A DNA stretch of 64,000 nucleotides from JBCBGF01 sp039193455 (GCA_039193455.1 JBCCWO010000004.1:1-64000), one strand, 5' to 3'; counted from the first letter of the stretch, positions 32,887 through 41,847 are shown. The notes: a model not told the origin generated them from the sequence alone. A program made the numbers and translations.

Positions 32887-35327
32887 TAGCCCTCCGCTGC
32901 TGAGAGCAGTTTTTGCGTGTAGGGATGCTTCGGTGTGCGGCAGAGGTCGTCGGCGTCCGCGAATTCTACGATCTGTCCAGCATCCATGACAGCAATGCGG
33001 TCGCAGAAGTGGCGCGCGAGGGCGAGGTCGTGCGTGATAAAGAGGATGCCGAGCCCGCGGATCGCTCGGGCCGCCTCGAGAGTATCGAGGAGATCCATCC
33101 GAAGCGATTGGTCAAGCATAGAGGTGGGTTCGTCGGCCAACACAAGCTGCGGGTTGGCCACCAGGGCCCGCGCGATGGCCAACCTCTGCCGCTGCCCGCC
33201 TGAGAGCGAACTGACCCGGCGCGCGAGGAAGGTATCATCACAGGGAAGCCGCATCTCGGACAGGGCGGCCCGGACCTCGTGCGCGACACCTTCGGCCCCG
33301 CGCCGTGCGATCGTCAGCGGCTCGCCCACAGCGGCGGCGACGGTCATAGCCGGGCGCAACGACTGGTAGGGATCCTGGAACACCATTGCCGCGGGGCCGC
33401 CCGGGCGGGGCGGCTTTCCAGCCACGCTTGCGCTGCCAGCCACCGGAGTGACGAGGCCAAGAGCGGCGCGCGCAAGCGTTGTCTTGCCAGAGCCAGAGGC
33501 GCCCACAAGCCCAACAACCTCGCCGGCGTGCACGTCTAGCGTCACGGCCCGGAGCGCCTCGACCGGAGGCGCGCCCCGCAAACGTCCCGCAAAGCCCACA
33601 TCATAAGTGACGCTCAGATGCCGCGCCTGGAACACAGGCTCGCCCACGCCCGAGCGGATCCAGTGCTTCGGCGCATCGAGGCGGAGGACCGAGGCGAAGA
33701 GAGCCTCCGTGTGGGGATGGCGCGGGGCTGTGGCGAGCACCCTGGGCGCGCCCTCGTCAACCAATCGCCCGTCCTTTAGGACGGCCAGGCGTGACGCACG
33801 ACGGGCAATCATCGGCAGATCATGCGTCACCAACAGCACGGCGAGCCCGCGTGCATCTGAAAGCGCGGCGAGCCGATCCATAATCGCTTTTTGCACCAGA
33901 ACATCCAGCCCGGTCGTCGGCTCATCCGCGATGAGCACGTCTGGGTCGGCCGCGAGCGCCATAGCAATCGCCACGCGTTGGCGCTGCCCGCCTGACAACT
34001 CATGCGGGTAGGCCGAAATCCGCTCTGCTGGCAGGTTGACCTCGGCCATTAGGGCCTTCGCCCGCCCTGGGGCGTCTGCAATTCCATGAACGCGTGCAGC
34101 CTCTGCGATTTGTGCGCCAACTGTTTGCACAGGGTTCAACGCCGCCATTGCGGCTTGGGGCACCAGCGCGATCCGCCTGCCGCGCATAGCGCGCAGGGCC
34201 TCGGGCGGCAGGGCCGCGATGTCCTCCGTCCCGAGCCAGATAGAGCCTTCACGGATCTCCGCAGCAGGCGGCATCAACCGCAGGATGGCCATCGCGAGGG
34301 TGGATTTGCCCGAGCCGCTTTCGCCGACGAGCCCAAGTGTCTCGCCGCGTGTCACGCTTAGCGAAACGCCTGCGACGGCGGGTTGGCCGCCATAGGCAAC
34401 CGTTAGACCGGCCGCTTCCAGATCGGCTTCGGTGGCCCGTTCCCGCCCCGCGCCTGTGCGAGGTGTGGCGACAACTGTACCATCGGCATGCCGGTCCCCC
34501 ACGCCGTGACCGATCAGGGCAAGTGCCACCACCGAAGCGGCGATCAGAAGGCCCGGTGGCAATACCCACCAGAGCCACGCGTCGGTCAAAAACGCGGTGC
34601 GGGCATTAGCGTGGAACAGGATTGTGCCCCAGCTCTTGGCCGTAGGGTCACCGAGACCAAGAAAACTTAGTGCGCTTTCGGTGAGGATCGCGGCATGAGC
34701 GATCCGCACGAATTGCGGGACGATGAGAGGTGCAAGCTCGGGCAGGATGTGGCGGGTGCAGATATGCCAGCTAGATCCCCCCATGGCGCGCGCGGCGTCG
34801 GTGTAGTCCGCGGCACGCAAGGCTTGGGCCTGGGCACGCAGCTCTCTCACTGGCTGCGTCCACAGGACGAGGCAGAGAACCGCAATCTGCACCATCACGG
34901 ACGCCCCAAAGAAGGCCGACAGCACGATGACCAGGGGCAGAAACGGCAAGGCCATAACCGCATCGACCAAACGCATGGCAATCACATCCCAAAGCCCGCC
35001 ACGCCATGCCGAGGCAATGGCTAGGATCGTCGCGATGGTCGTTGCGACCGTGGCCGTGACCAGCCCGACGGCCAAAGACACACGCCCCCCAACGAGGATG
35101 CCTGCCAACAGGTCCTGCCCGACATCGTTGCAGCCCAGCGGATGCGCCGGCGAGGGGCGTGCGAAGCCGTCGCAAACAGTCTCATCCGGCGGATAAGGTA
35201 AAAGCCATGGCCCAACGACCACAAGCGCAAGCAACGTTGCCAGCAACAAAAGCCCGGCCTTTTGCACGCCGCGCAACGCCGGCTCATCATCGAGCGCCTT
35301 TGGAGCGAAAAGGGCGAGCTCTGTCAT
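32886..35327 (-). CDS. Peptide/nickel-type ABC transporter: permease (DppC type) fused to two ATPase domains (DppD and DppF types)
   Basis: This 813-residue chain joins three parts usually encoded separately. Residues 1-280 are a DppC-like permease with several membrane helices and the coupling loop RAMGGSSWHICTRHILPELAP. After a linker (about 281-303) the first ATPase has Walker A GESGSGKST (335-343), signature LSGGQRQRV and IADEPTTGLD. The second has Walker A GASGSGKTT (609-617), VFQDPYQSLRP, signature LSGGQRQRL and ADEPTSMLD. Both ATP sites look complete. The frame is uninterrupted through both joints, so the fusion is real in this sequence. The partner permease gene lies directly upstream (overlap ATGA). 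Confidence 0.93.
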   Translation of the reverse strand: MTELALFAPKALDDEPALRGVQKAGLLLLATLLALVVVGPWLLPYPPDETVCDGFARPSPAHPLGCNDVGQDLLAGILVGGRVSLAVGLVTATVATTIATILAIASAWRGGLWDVIAMRLVDAVMALPFLPLVIVLSAFFGASVMVQIAVLCLVLWTQPVRELRAQAQALRAADYTDAARAMGGSSWHICTRHILPELAPLIVPQFVRIAHAAILTESALSFLGLGDPTAKSWGTILFHANARTAFLTDAWLWWVLPPGLLIAASVVALALIGHGVGDRHADGTVVATPRTGAGRERATEADLEAAGLTVAYGGQPAVAGVSLSVTRGETLGLVGESGSGKSTLAMAILRLMPPAAEIREGSIWLGTEDIAALPPEALRAMRGRRIALVPQAAMAALNPVQTVGAQIAEAARVHGIADAPGRAKALMAEVNLPAERISAYPHELSGGQRQRVAIAMALAADPDVLIADEPTTGLDVLVQKAIMDRLAALSDARGLAVLLVTHDLPMIARRASRLAVLKDGRLVDEGAPRVLATAPRHPHTEALFASVLRLDAPKHWIRSGVGEPVFQARHLSVTYDVGFAGRLRGAPPVEALRAVTLDVHAGEVVGLVGASGSGKTTLARAALGLVTPVAGSASVAGKPPRPGGPAAMVFQDPYQSLRPAMTVAAAVGEPLTIARRGAEGVAHEVRAALSEMRLPCDDTFLARRVSSLSGGQRQRLAIARALVANPQLVLADEPTSMLDQSLRMDLLDTLEAARAIRGLGILFITHDLALARHFCDRIAVMDAGQIVEFADADDLCRTPKHPYTQKLLSAAEG

Positions 35328-36313
35328 CGCCTTACCCGCGGATCGATGAAGGGATAGGTCAAATCTGCCAGCAGGTTGGCGGCTACGACCGAAAGGGTCG
35401 CCACCAGAAACACTCCCTGCAGGAGGTTGTAGTCCCGTGCCTCAACGCCTTGAACAATGAGTTGCCCAATGCCAGGCCACGAGAAAACGGTTTCGACCAC
35501 CAAGGCACCGCCCAAAAGACCTCCGAGCCCGATGGTCACATTGGTATAGATCGGCAGGGCGGCGTTGCGCAGCGCATGCCGCCAGAACACCGCACGCTCG
35601 GGCACTCCTTTGGCGCGAGCGACCGTGATATAGTCACGAGACAGAGCGACCGCCATCGCTGATCGTGCCGTAAGCCACACCCCGGCCGTCTGTGCGATCG
35701 TTAGGGCGGTTACCGGCAGGATCAGGCGCTCGGCCACACCCACTACATAGCCCCAGCTCCCGGGAACGGCCATGAGCGGCACCGCTCCAAAAGATGGCAA
35801 CCAACCAAGCTGCGCCGAAAAGAGCGTGATCAGAAGCATCGCCACCCAAAACACCGGCGCCGAGCCGATAGCGAGCACCAACACCGTCGTCCCGATATCC
35901 CGCATCTGGCCGCTACGCCGCGCCGCCACAACCCCAAGCGCCGTCCCAAGGAGCGCCGAGAACGCCAGCGCCCAGCCCATTAGAAGAAGCGTCCACGGCA
36001 GCCGTCCCGCCACCACCTCCCAAACCGGGGCGCCATAGCGCAGCGAGATACCGAGATCACCGCTAAAGATACCCGTGACGTAATCGGCGAATTGCGCCGC
36101 GATGGGCTTGTCGAGCCCGAACTCCGCAAGAACCCGCGCCTGGTCTTCCACCGACATCTCTGCCAGCACGTCTTCGGGGAGAAGAAACCCAAGCGGGTCG
36201 CCTGGCGCGAGGCGCGGCAGGGCAAAGTTCAGCGTGAGCGCTAGGGCCAGAACGGCCGCATAAGCCGCAAAGACCCTAAGCCAGACCACGACCGCCTCAC
36301 TGTCCGGGCGCAA
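35324..36313 (-). CDS. Peptide/nickel-type ABC transporter permease (DppB type)
   Basis: The 329-residue membrane protein matches the DppB/NikB group: an N-terminal membrane helix, a periplasmic loop with PRLAPGDPLGFLLPEDV, then five helices with the coupling loop RDYITVARAKGVPERAVFWRHALRNAALP. It forms the pore with the permease half of the fused protein. Its start overlaps the end of the binding-protein gene by 17 bases. Nothing in the sequence separates peptide from nickel or opine transport. Confidence 0.93.
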   Translation of the reverse strand: MRPDSEAVVVWLRVFAAYAAVLALALTLNFALPRLAPGDPLGFLLPEDVLAEMSVEDQARVLAEFGLDKPIAAQFADYVTGIFSGDLGISLRYGAPVWEVVAGRLPWTLLLMGWALAFSALLGTALGVVAARRSGQMRDIGTTVLVLAIGSAPVFWVAMLLITLFSAQLGWLPSFGAVPLMAVPGSWGYVVGVAERLILPVTALTIAQTAGVWLTARSAMAVALSRDYITVARAKGVPERAVFWRHALRNAALPIYTNVTIGLGGLLGGALVVETVFSWPGIGQLIVQGVEARDYNLLQGVFLVATLSVVAANLLADLTYPFIDPRVRR

Positions 36314-37988
36314 TCATCGGGTCAGCGACTCCGTCCCGCGCGGCTTCTGGAAGGAAGGAGTATTTGTGGAAGATCCCGTAGCCGGCTGAGGGGATGTAGT
36401 TGTCAAACTTGTCCCAGCGATAGGCAAAGGTCGATTCCGGGTACCAGAGCATCACTCGGTTGGGATACCGGGTCTGGTACTCTTGCAGCTCATAGCTGAT
36501 CGCGAGCCGGGCCTCGCGTGTATCCGCGTCCAGCCAGCGCTCGACTATTGCCTTCTTCTCTTCATCGACCACCAGTTCGCGGCCTGCGTCGCCACGGTAG
36601 AGAATAATCAACATGTCCTGGTCGGCGATGCCGTGAGGCGTGATATCGGCGATCCTGAGATCGAACTCTCGCGTCCTCCAGAGCGCCGACAGTGTGCCGG
36701 GGTCAACGGATTCGACAGCGACCTCAAGGCCGACCTCGGCCAATTGATCCTCAACCAGCTCTGCCGCGCGAAGGAAGAGGGGTTGGTTCGAGGCGATCTT
36801 CAGATCCCAAACCATAGGCGAGCCATCTGGCCGCTCGCGCATCCCATCCCCATCGGCGTCCACGTAGCCTTGAGCATCGAGGATCTCCATCGCCGTGGTT
36901 GGATCGTAGTCGGCGCTGAGATCCGGTTTTGTCCAGAAACTGTCCACATGGGGCCAGGCGTGCGTTCCCGGCTTGCCTTGGCCGAGCATAATCCGGTCCA
37001 GCATCGGCGCAGTGTCGACGGCGAGCGTGAGGGCCCGTCTGAGTTCACGGTCGTCAAAGGGTTCGCGCGCCACGTTGATGTCGAGCCAGGCGCCCCAGAG
37101 CGTGGGCGATGAGATCATCTCCAGATCCGGATCGTCTTGCCATTCGAGCACCAACTCCGGCGGGACAGGCCGTGCGGCACCGTCGATCTCGCCAGTTTTC
37201 AACGCTGTAAACATGGTCTGAGGATCCTTGATCATCACCAGATCCAGGTTCTGCACCACAGGTGCGCCCTTCCAATACGCTTCATTCGCCTCGAACCTAT
37301 AGAAGCGGTCGGCCTCGTAGGAGACGAGCCGATACGGCCCTGTGCCGATGGGAAGGTCAGCAAAGGACCGGGGCTCGTCCACCCCCTCCCATTGCGCCTT
37401 CTGGATCATCGGAAGATCGGCTGCTGTGATCCGGTCAAAGTTCGGCATCGGCTTTTCGGAGGTCAACCGAACGGTCATGTGATCGACCACCTCGATCCCC
37501 ACCATGCGCGGTACTGAGGAGGCGTGGTGCGTCCAGCGGTTCGCCGGGCCCTCGCGATAGTACTCGAAGGTAAAGGCCACATCCTCGGCCGTAAACGGCG
37601 TGCCATCGTGCCACGTGATGCCTTCGCGCAGCTCGATCTCCCATACTGTCGCGTCCTCGCTCATCTGCTCAACACGGGTCGCGAGCCAGTCTTGCGAATT
37701 GCCGACATAGGGCGAAGGCTCTCGCAACTTGTCATAAACAAGCCAAAGCACCCAATCGTTCCAGCTGTTGCCGATGGTGTAGGTCGTGACATTCCCAGCG
37801 GCGACCCACATGCCAAGCGTCAGGCGATCCGCCTCCTTCGGCCCCTCATGGTTTACATCGCTAACAAACCGCGCGGGCTCTACAGCATTTCCCGACTCAC
37901 CCGGCGCAAGCGATTGGGCCGGAGCGTTGCCCGCCGTCAAAAAAAGAATAAGAGCAGGGATCAGGCCGAGATAGGATGCGTTGGTCAT
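36297..37988 (-). CDS. Peptide/nickel-type ABC transporter substrate-binding protein (SBP_bac_5)
   Basis: This 563-residue exported receptor starts at 37988 (GGAGAC ribosome binding site; MTNASYLGLIPALILFLTAGNAPAQ signal peptide); a frame from 38054 would lack both. Family features include LREGITWHDGTPFTAEDVAFTFEYYREG near residue 140, the long central lobe, and LRRALTLAVDTAPMLDRIMLGQG. It is first in the leftward operon of transporter, exported protein, amidotransferase-like and FmdE-like genes. A TGA-N9-TCA box 70 bases upstream suggests iron-dependent control, so the ligand may be a metal chelate, though peptides are possible. Confidence 0.93.
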   Translation of the reverse strand: MTNASYLGLIPALILFLTAGNAPAQSLAPGESGNAVEPARFVSDVNHEGPKEADRLTLGMWVAAGNVTTYTIGNSWNDWVLWLVYDKLREPSPYVGNSQDWLATRVEQMSEDATVWEIELREGITWHDGTPFTAEDVAFTFEYYREGPANRWTHHASSVPRMVGIEVVDHMTVRLTSEKPMPNFDRITAADLPMIQKAQWEGVDEPRSFADLPIGTGPYRLVSYEADRFYRFEANEAYWKGAPVVQNLDLVMIKDPQTMFTALKTGEIDGAARPVPPELVLEWQDDPDLEMISSPTLWGAWLDINVAREPFDDRELRRALTLAVDTAPMLDRIMLGQGKPGTHAWPHVDSFWTKPDLSADYDPTTAMEILDAQGYVDADGDGMRERPDGSPMVWDLKIASNQPLFLRAAELVEDQLAEVGLEVAVESVDPGTLSALWRTREFDLRIADITPHGIADQDMLIILYRGDAGRELVVDEEKKAIVERWLDADTREARLAISYELQEYQTRYPNRVMLWYPESTFAYRWDKFDNYIPSAGYGIFHKYSFLPEAARDGVADPMIAPGQ

Positions 37989-38057
37989 AGAAGTCTCCGA
38001 AGCCATATGGATTGATTTGGCTGGCGAAGGCTTGCCTGGTGCAATACATATCAAAGC

Positions 38058-38072
38058 TGACTGTTTTTGTCA
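38058..38072. promoter_or_regulatory. TGA-N9-TCA iron-box-like site
   Basis: TGA at 38058-38060 and TCA at 38070-38072, extended to CTGAC...GTCAG, form a symmetric site 70 bases before the binding-protein start. TGA-N9-TCA is the core of the iron-Rhodo-box recognised by RirA-type regulators in alphaproteobacteria. A single six-base constraint can occur by chance, so the assignment is tentative. Confidence 0.4.
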
Positions 38073-38175
38073 GAAATACTTTCGGCGTTTGCCTGCGACT
38101 ATTCGACAAGTCGGACATGTGTCTTTGGATGGAGCGGTGACATGGTTGCCTGACTTGTCTCTTGCAAGAAAGCGG

Positions 38176-38197
38176 ACTAATTCTGTCGGAAATTAGT
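38176..38197. promoter_or_regulatory. Palindrome upstream of the haem operon
   Basis: A perfect 7-bp inverted repeat, ACTAATT (38176-38182) and AATTAGT (38191-38197) with an 8-nt spacer, lies about 85 bases before the hmuS start. It could be an operator for a dimeric iron or haem regulator; it does not match a Fur or Irr consensus I can name with confidence. Confidence 0.4.
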
Positions 38198-38280
38198 TTC
38201 CGCCCCTAGCCAGGCGCATCCCCGCGTCCAGCCCTTCAAAGACATCGTCAGATCACGGTCCGCCCTGTCGGGAGCACCCC

Positions 38281-39004
38281 ATGTCCCATGCCGTATCAAC
38301 AAAAGAGACGCGCAAACGCCACCCCCTTGGTACGAAGCATCGAGGTGAGGACGTCGCGGACGCGCTCGGCATTTCGCAAGGTAAGCTGGTCGCTGCCCTT
38401 GTCGGCGAAACAGAACAGCGGCGGGCGGTCGCCGGCCCAACTCATGCCGACGTCCGGATGCCTGCAACGGTGGCTCTCGCCGAAGTCATACCCCTCGCGC
38501 GAAACCTGTCGGCTATCCACGAGAGTTTGGGACCCTACCGCAATGAACATCCGGGCGCCCATTCGGCCATGGTACTGATCAACGAAGGCGACGTGAGAAA
38601 TTTGCCTCGCCATTCGGATCTGCGCAGCGCCCCTTGTGTGCCCACCCGCTCCAGAAGCGGTGGCCGCGATGCTCTATGCGGCGTGCGGCAGTTGGATCGA
38701 AACAATGCTCTTTGTCGGCAACCGCGGCAGTATTCAGGTTCACACGAAGCGCCCCGTGCAGCCTTGGCAGACTGTAATGGACTCCGGCTGCAACGCTCAC
38801 CTGCGCAGGGATCACACCGCCGAAATCCGGGCAGGCGAAAAGCCGACGAAGGGTAGCGGCACCGTGCTCATCGAAGCTTTTGACGGAGAAAGCAAAGTGA
38901 CTCTGCAATGCTGCGCGATCGCCAAAGAAGGTCGGGATCATCGCCCGGATTGGGTTGCGATGGTGGACGGTTTAAAAGGGGCGGCGCATGCCTCTGCTTC
39001 CTGA
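38281..39004 (+). pseudogene. hmuS: Broken hmuS (haemin-degrading factor) with frameshift and internal deletion
   Basis: Two frames carry the two halves of a HemS/HmuS-type protein. The first, from the ATG at 38281, contains ALGISQGKLVAALVGE and LARNLSAIHESLGPYRNEHPGAHSAMVL, the N-domain pattern. Beyond about 38590 that frame degenerates. The second frame (around 38636-39004) has IETMLFVGNRGSIQVHT, NAHLRRDHTAEIRA.EKPT and RPDWVAMVDGL, the C-domain pattern. The total of about 240 codons is well short of the usual ~350, so the junction between the domains has been lost as well as shifted. The gene is probably inactive; intact hmuTUV follow it, overlapping the end. Confidence 0.8.
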
Positions 39005-39899
39005 GGGCCCACGGCTCCGGCGACTGACGCGGGCGGCCTTGATCGGCTCAGTCGCGGGCCTTTTGACGGCGGTTGTGGCCATGTCGTCATGGCTTGGCGA
39101 AGCGTCTGCGGAGGCCCAGAAAGCGGAGCGCATCCTCTCAATTGGCGGGTCGGTCACAGAGATCGTTTATGCCTTGGGCGAAGAACACCGGCTTGTGGCA
39201 CGTGACACCACCTCGACCCACCCGCCCGACGCCCAGAGTCTGCCCGACGTTGGCTATATGCGGTCACTTTCGCCCGAAGGCGTGCTGTCGGTCGCCCCCG
39301 ATCTGATCGTGGCTGAAGATGGCGCAGGGCCGCCCGAGACGATTGCGCTTCTGAACGCGGCGTCGATTCCCTTTGTGACCGTACCCGACCGGTACAGCGC
39401 AGAAGGAGTCGAAGCCAAAATCCGCGCCGTCGGTGCTGCGCTTGGCGTCTCCGACAAAGCTGACGATCTTGCAAATATGGTCGGCACAGAGCTGGCCGCG
39501 GCGGCAGACGCCGCAGATCGGCCGGGGGCAACGCGCAAGCGCGTGCTCTTTGTCCTATCTGCACAGGGCGGGCGGGTTATGGCTTCGGGCACAGACACCG
39601 CGGCAGCCGCGATCATCGAACTCGCTGGCGGCGTCAACGCCGTCACCGATTTCGAGGGCTACAAGCCAATGAGCGATGAGGCAGTGATCGCCGCCGCACC
39701 GGACGTCGTCTTGATGATGGATCGGGGTGGCGACCATGGCATTGGGGCAGATGAGTTGTTTGCGTTGCCGGCAATGGTGGCGACGCCAGCCGCGCGAACC
39801 CGAACGCTGATCAGGATGGACGGGTTGCGCCTACTGGGTTTTGGCCCGCGTGCGCCGGAGGCTGTGACCGCACTGTCGGAGGCGCTGCATGGGAATTGA
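38988..39899 (+). CDS. hmuT: Haem ABC transporter substrate-binding protein HmuT
   Basis: The 303-residue protein has an N-terminal signal (RAALIGSVAGLLTAVVAMSSW...ASA) and a class III binding-protein fold: ILSIGGSVTEIVYALGEEHRLVARDTTSTHP at the start of the N-lobe, DVGYMRSLSPEGVLSVAPDLIVAEDGAGPP, and GGVNAVTDFEGYKPMSDEAVIAAAPDV in the C-lobe. The YKPMS segment and tyrosines of GYMR are typical of HmuT haem receptors. It begins inside the 3' end of the broken hmuS and overlaps hmuU, so translation is coupled. It carries periplasmic haem to HmuUV. Confidence 0.93.
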   Translation: MPLLPEGPRLRRLTRAALIGSVAGLLTAVVAMSSWLGEASAEAQKAERILSIGGSVTEIVYALGEEHRLVARDTTSTHPPDAQSLPDVGYMRSLSPEGVLSVAPDLIVAEDGAGPPETIALLNAASIPFVTVPDRYSAEGVEAKIRAVGAALGVSDKADDLANMVGTELAAAADAADRPGATRKRVLFVLSAQGGRVMASGTDTAAAAIIELAGGVNAVTDFEGYKPMSDEAVIAAAPDVVLMMDRGGDHGIGADELFALPAMVATPAARTRTLIRMDGLRLLGFGPRAPEAVTALSEALHGN

Positions 39900-40953
39900 C
39901 CATGCGGCACCTCTGATCCCGGATCGGCGCCAGCGTGCGAGACACGTCTCCGTCGCGCTGGCGCTTCTGCTCACCCTGGTCTGCATCCTGAGCCTTGCGA
40001 TCGGCGCCTCCGGCACGTCGCTTTGGTCCGCCCTCGGCAAGCTCGTTTCAGGGCAGTCGCTCACCCAAATGGAGCAGGTGGTGCTGTGGGACATTCGCGC
40101 CCCCCGGCTTGCACTTGGCCTTCTTGTCGGCGCTGCGCTCGCCGTGTCGGGCGCTGTGATGCAAGGGCTCTTCCGAAACCCGCTCGCCGATCCGGGGCTT
40201 GTGGGCGTGAGCGCGGGCGCGGGGCTTGGCGCCGTCACGGCCATCGTCCTCGGTGGCCTGCTGCCGCCGGTCGTTATCGATGCAATCGGGAACTGGTTGG
40301 TGCCCGTAGCTGCTTTCTTTGGCGGATGGGCCTCGACCCTGGTCCTCTATCGCGTGGCAACCCGGCGTGGACGCACGTCTGTGGCAACGATGCTGCTTGC
40401 AGGGATCGCGCTTGGGGCGCTCGCGGGCGCGGTCTCCGGCATCCTTGTATATATGGCCGACGACCAGCAGCTGCGGGACCTGACGTTTTGGGGCCTGGGT
40501 TCACTGGCTGGAGCAACCTGGGCGAAGGTTGTTGTGGCAGGCCCGATGATCGCCCTGGCGCTTTCCGCGTCACTTCTTCTAGGGCGGGGTCTGAACGGGT
40601 TGGCGCTCGGCGAGGCGACAGCCCACCATCTCGGGATCGACGTGCAGCGTCTGAAGAACGGCGCGATCCTCACGGTGGCGGCGGCCACTGGCGCGGCCGT
40701 GGCCGTGTCCGGTGCAATTGGCTTTATCGGAATTGTCGTCCCGCACCTGTTGCGGCTCGCCACCGGACCGGACCATACGACGCTCCTTCTGAATGCCGCG
40801 CTGTTGGGCGCGGCGCTGCTCCTCTTGGCGGACATGATCAGCCGCCTGATTATCGCGCCCGCAGAACTGCCGATCGGGATCGTCACGGCAGTCCTCGGTG
40901 CGCCCGTATTCCTGTGGATCCTCCTGCGGCGGAGGGGGCTCGTTGATCTGTGA
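39889..40953 (+). CDS. hmuU: Haem ABC transporter permease HmuU
   Basis: This 354-residue FecCD/BtuC-family permease contains RAPRLALGLLVGAALAVSGAVMQ near residue 65, RNPLADPGLVGVSAGAGLGAV and the ATPase-facing SGAIGFIGIVVPHLLRLATG. It starts within hmuT and its stop overlaps the GTG start of hmuV. It is the inner-membrane channel, functioning as a homodimer in known HmuUV systems. Context (hmuS fragment and hmuT before, hmuV after) supports haem over siderophore. Confidence 0.95.
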   Translation: MGIDHAAPLIPDRRQRARHVSVALALLLTLVCILSLAIGASGTSLWSALGKLVSGQSLTQMEQVVLWDIRAPRLALGLLVGAALAVSGAVMQGLFRNPLADPGLVGVSAGAGLGAVTAIVLGGLLPPVVIDAIGNWLVPVAAFFGGWASTLVLYRVATRRGRTSVATMLLAGIALGALAGAVSGILVYMADDQQLRDLTFWGLGSLAGATWAKVVVAGPMIALALSASLLLGRGLNGLALGEATAHHLGIDVQRLKNGAILTVAAATGAAVAVSGAIGFIGIVVPHLLRLATGPDHTTLLLNAALLGAALLLLADMISRLIIAPAELPIGIVTAVLGAPVFLWILLRRRGLVDL

Positions 40954-41732
40954 TCGAGGCGAGAGGCATTACTGTAGATTTGGGGCACACACGTGTGCTC
41001 CACGGGATCGACTTTCACGCCCGACCCGGCGAAGTCACCGCCATCGTCGGACCAAACGGATCCGGTAAAACGACATTGATGCGCGCTCTAACGGGCGAGG
41101 TCCCCTATGGCGGACGAATTGAGATCGGCGGTCTGGACATCTCTCGCGCCAAAGGCTGGGAATTGGCCGCACGGCGCGCCGTCCTACCGCAAGCGACCAC
41201 CCTCGCCTTTCCGTTCACGGTGATCGAAGTTGTGCGAATGGGACTCGCGAGCGGCCAGCATGGGGACGACAGGCATCTTCCCTCGCGCGCGCTTGCAGAA
41301 GTCGGGCTTGGCGGCCAAGAGAATCGCTTCTTCCAAGAGTTGTCGGGCGGCGAACAGCAACGGGCGCATCTTGCCCGGGTCCTTGTTCAGGTTTGGCATC
41401 CGGTTGAGGCAGACGGCCCGCGCTGGCTCCTGCTTGACGAGCCTGTCTCGAGCCTCGACATCGCGCACCAGCTTGAGGTGATGGGCCGCATTACCCGCTA
41501 TGCTCGGGATGGCGGCGGTGTTGTCACCGTAATGCACGATCTTAACCTGACCGCTCTCCATGCCGACCGGATCGCCATCATGGCCGTTGGGCGGCTCCGC
41601 GCGATTGGCCCCCCTACCGAGGTGATGACCGACGCGCTTCTATCGGAGGTCTATGGCTGCCGCCTGCGCGTCGGGACCGCACCGGAGGGCGCCGCACCCT
41701 TCATCCTGCCCCATTGCGCAGCTTTGGCCTGA
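40950..41732 (+). CDS. hmuV: Haem ABC transporter ATP-binding protein HmuV
   Basis: The 260-residue ATPase starts with GTG at 40950, overlapping the hmuU stop. Walker A GPNGSGKTT lies near residue 33, the signature LSGGEQQRAHLARVLVQ near 131, and Walker B WLLLDEPVSSLDI near 157. The short insertion WHPVEADGPRWLL between signature and Walker B is characteristic of HmuV proteins, which carry extra residues there. It powers HmuU. It ends the rightward haem operon, about 115 bases before the convergent HAD gene. Confidence 0.95.
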   Translation: MIEARGITVDLGHTRVLHGIDFHARPGEVTAIVGPNGSGKTTLMRALTGEVPYGGRIEIGGLDISRAKGWELAARRAVLPQATTLAFPFTVIEVVRMGLASGQHGDDRHLPSRALAEVGLGGQENRFFQELSGGEQQRAHLARVLVQVWHPVEADGPRWLLLDEPVSSLDIAHQLEVMGRITRYARDGGGVVTVMHDLNLTALHADRIAIMAVGRLRAIGPPTEVMTDALLSEVYGCRLRVGTAPEGAAPFILPHCAALA

Positions 41733-41847
41733 GAGGCACAAAATTACATCAAAAGAGCACTGCGACCTTGCTACGTACATACCATTCTGCCTGGAAGCCG
41801 CGGTCGGGGCGACCGAAAGAAGAGCAAGGCTCTCAAGCCATTTTCTT

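Noticed and set aside
32046..32903. 285-codon plus-strand frame opposite the exported protein and amidotransferase-like genes
   Set aside because: It runs antisense to well-packed overlapping genes and shows Arg/Pro/Ser-rich shadow composition.
40023..40946. Long plus-strand frame inside hmuU
   Set aside because: It is an out-of-frame reading of the conserved hmuU gene with no family resemblance and unusual Arg/Pro-rich composition.
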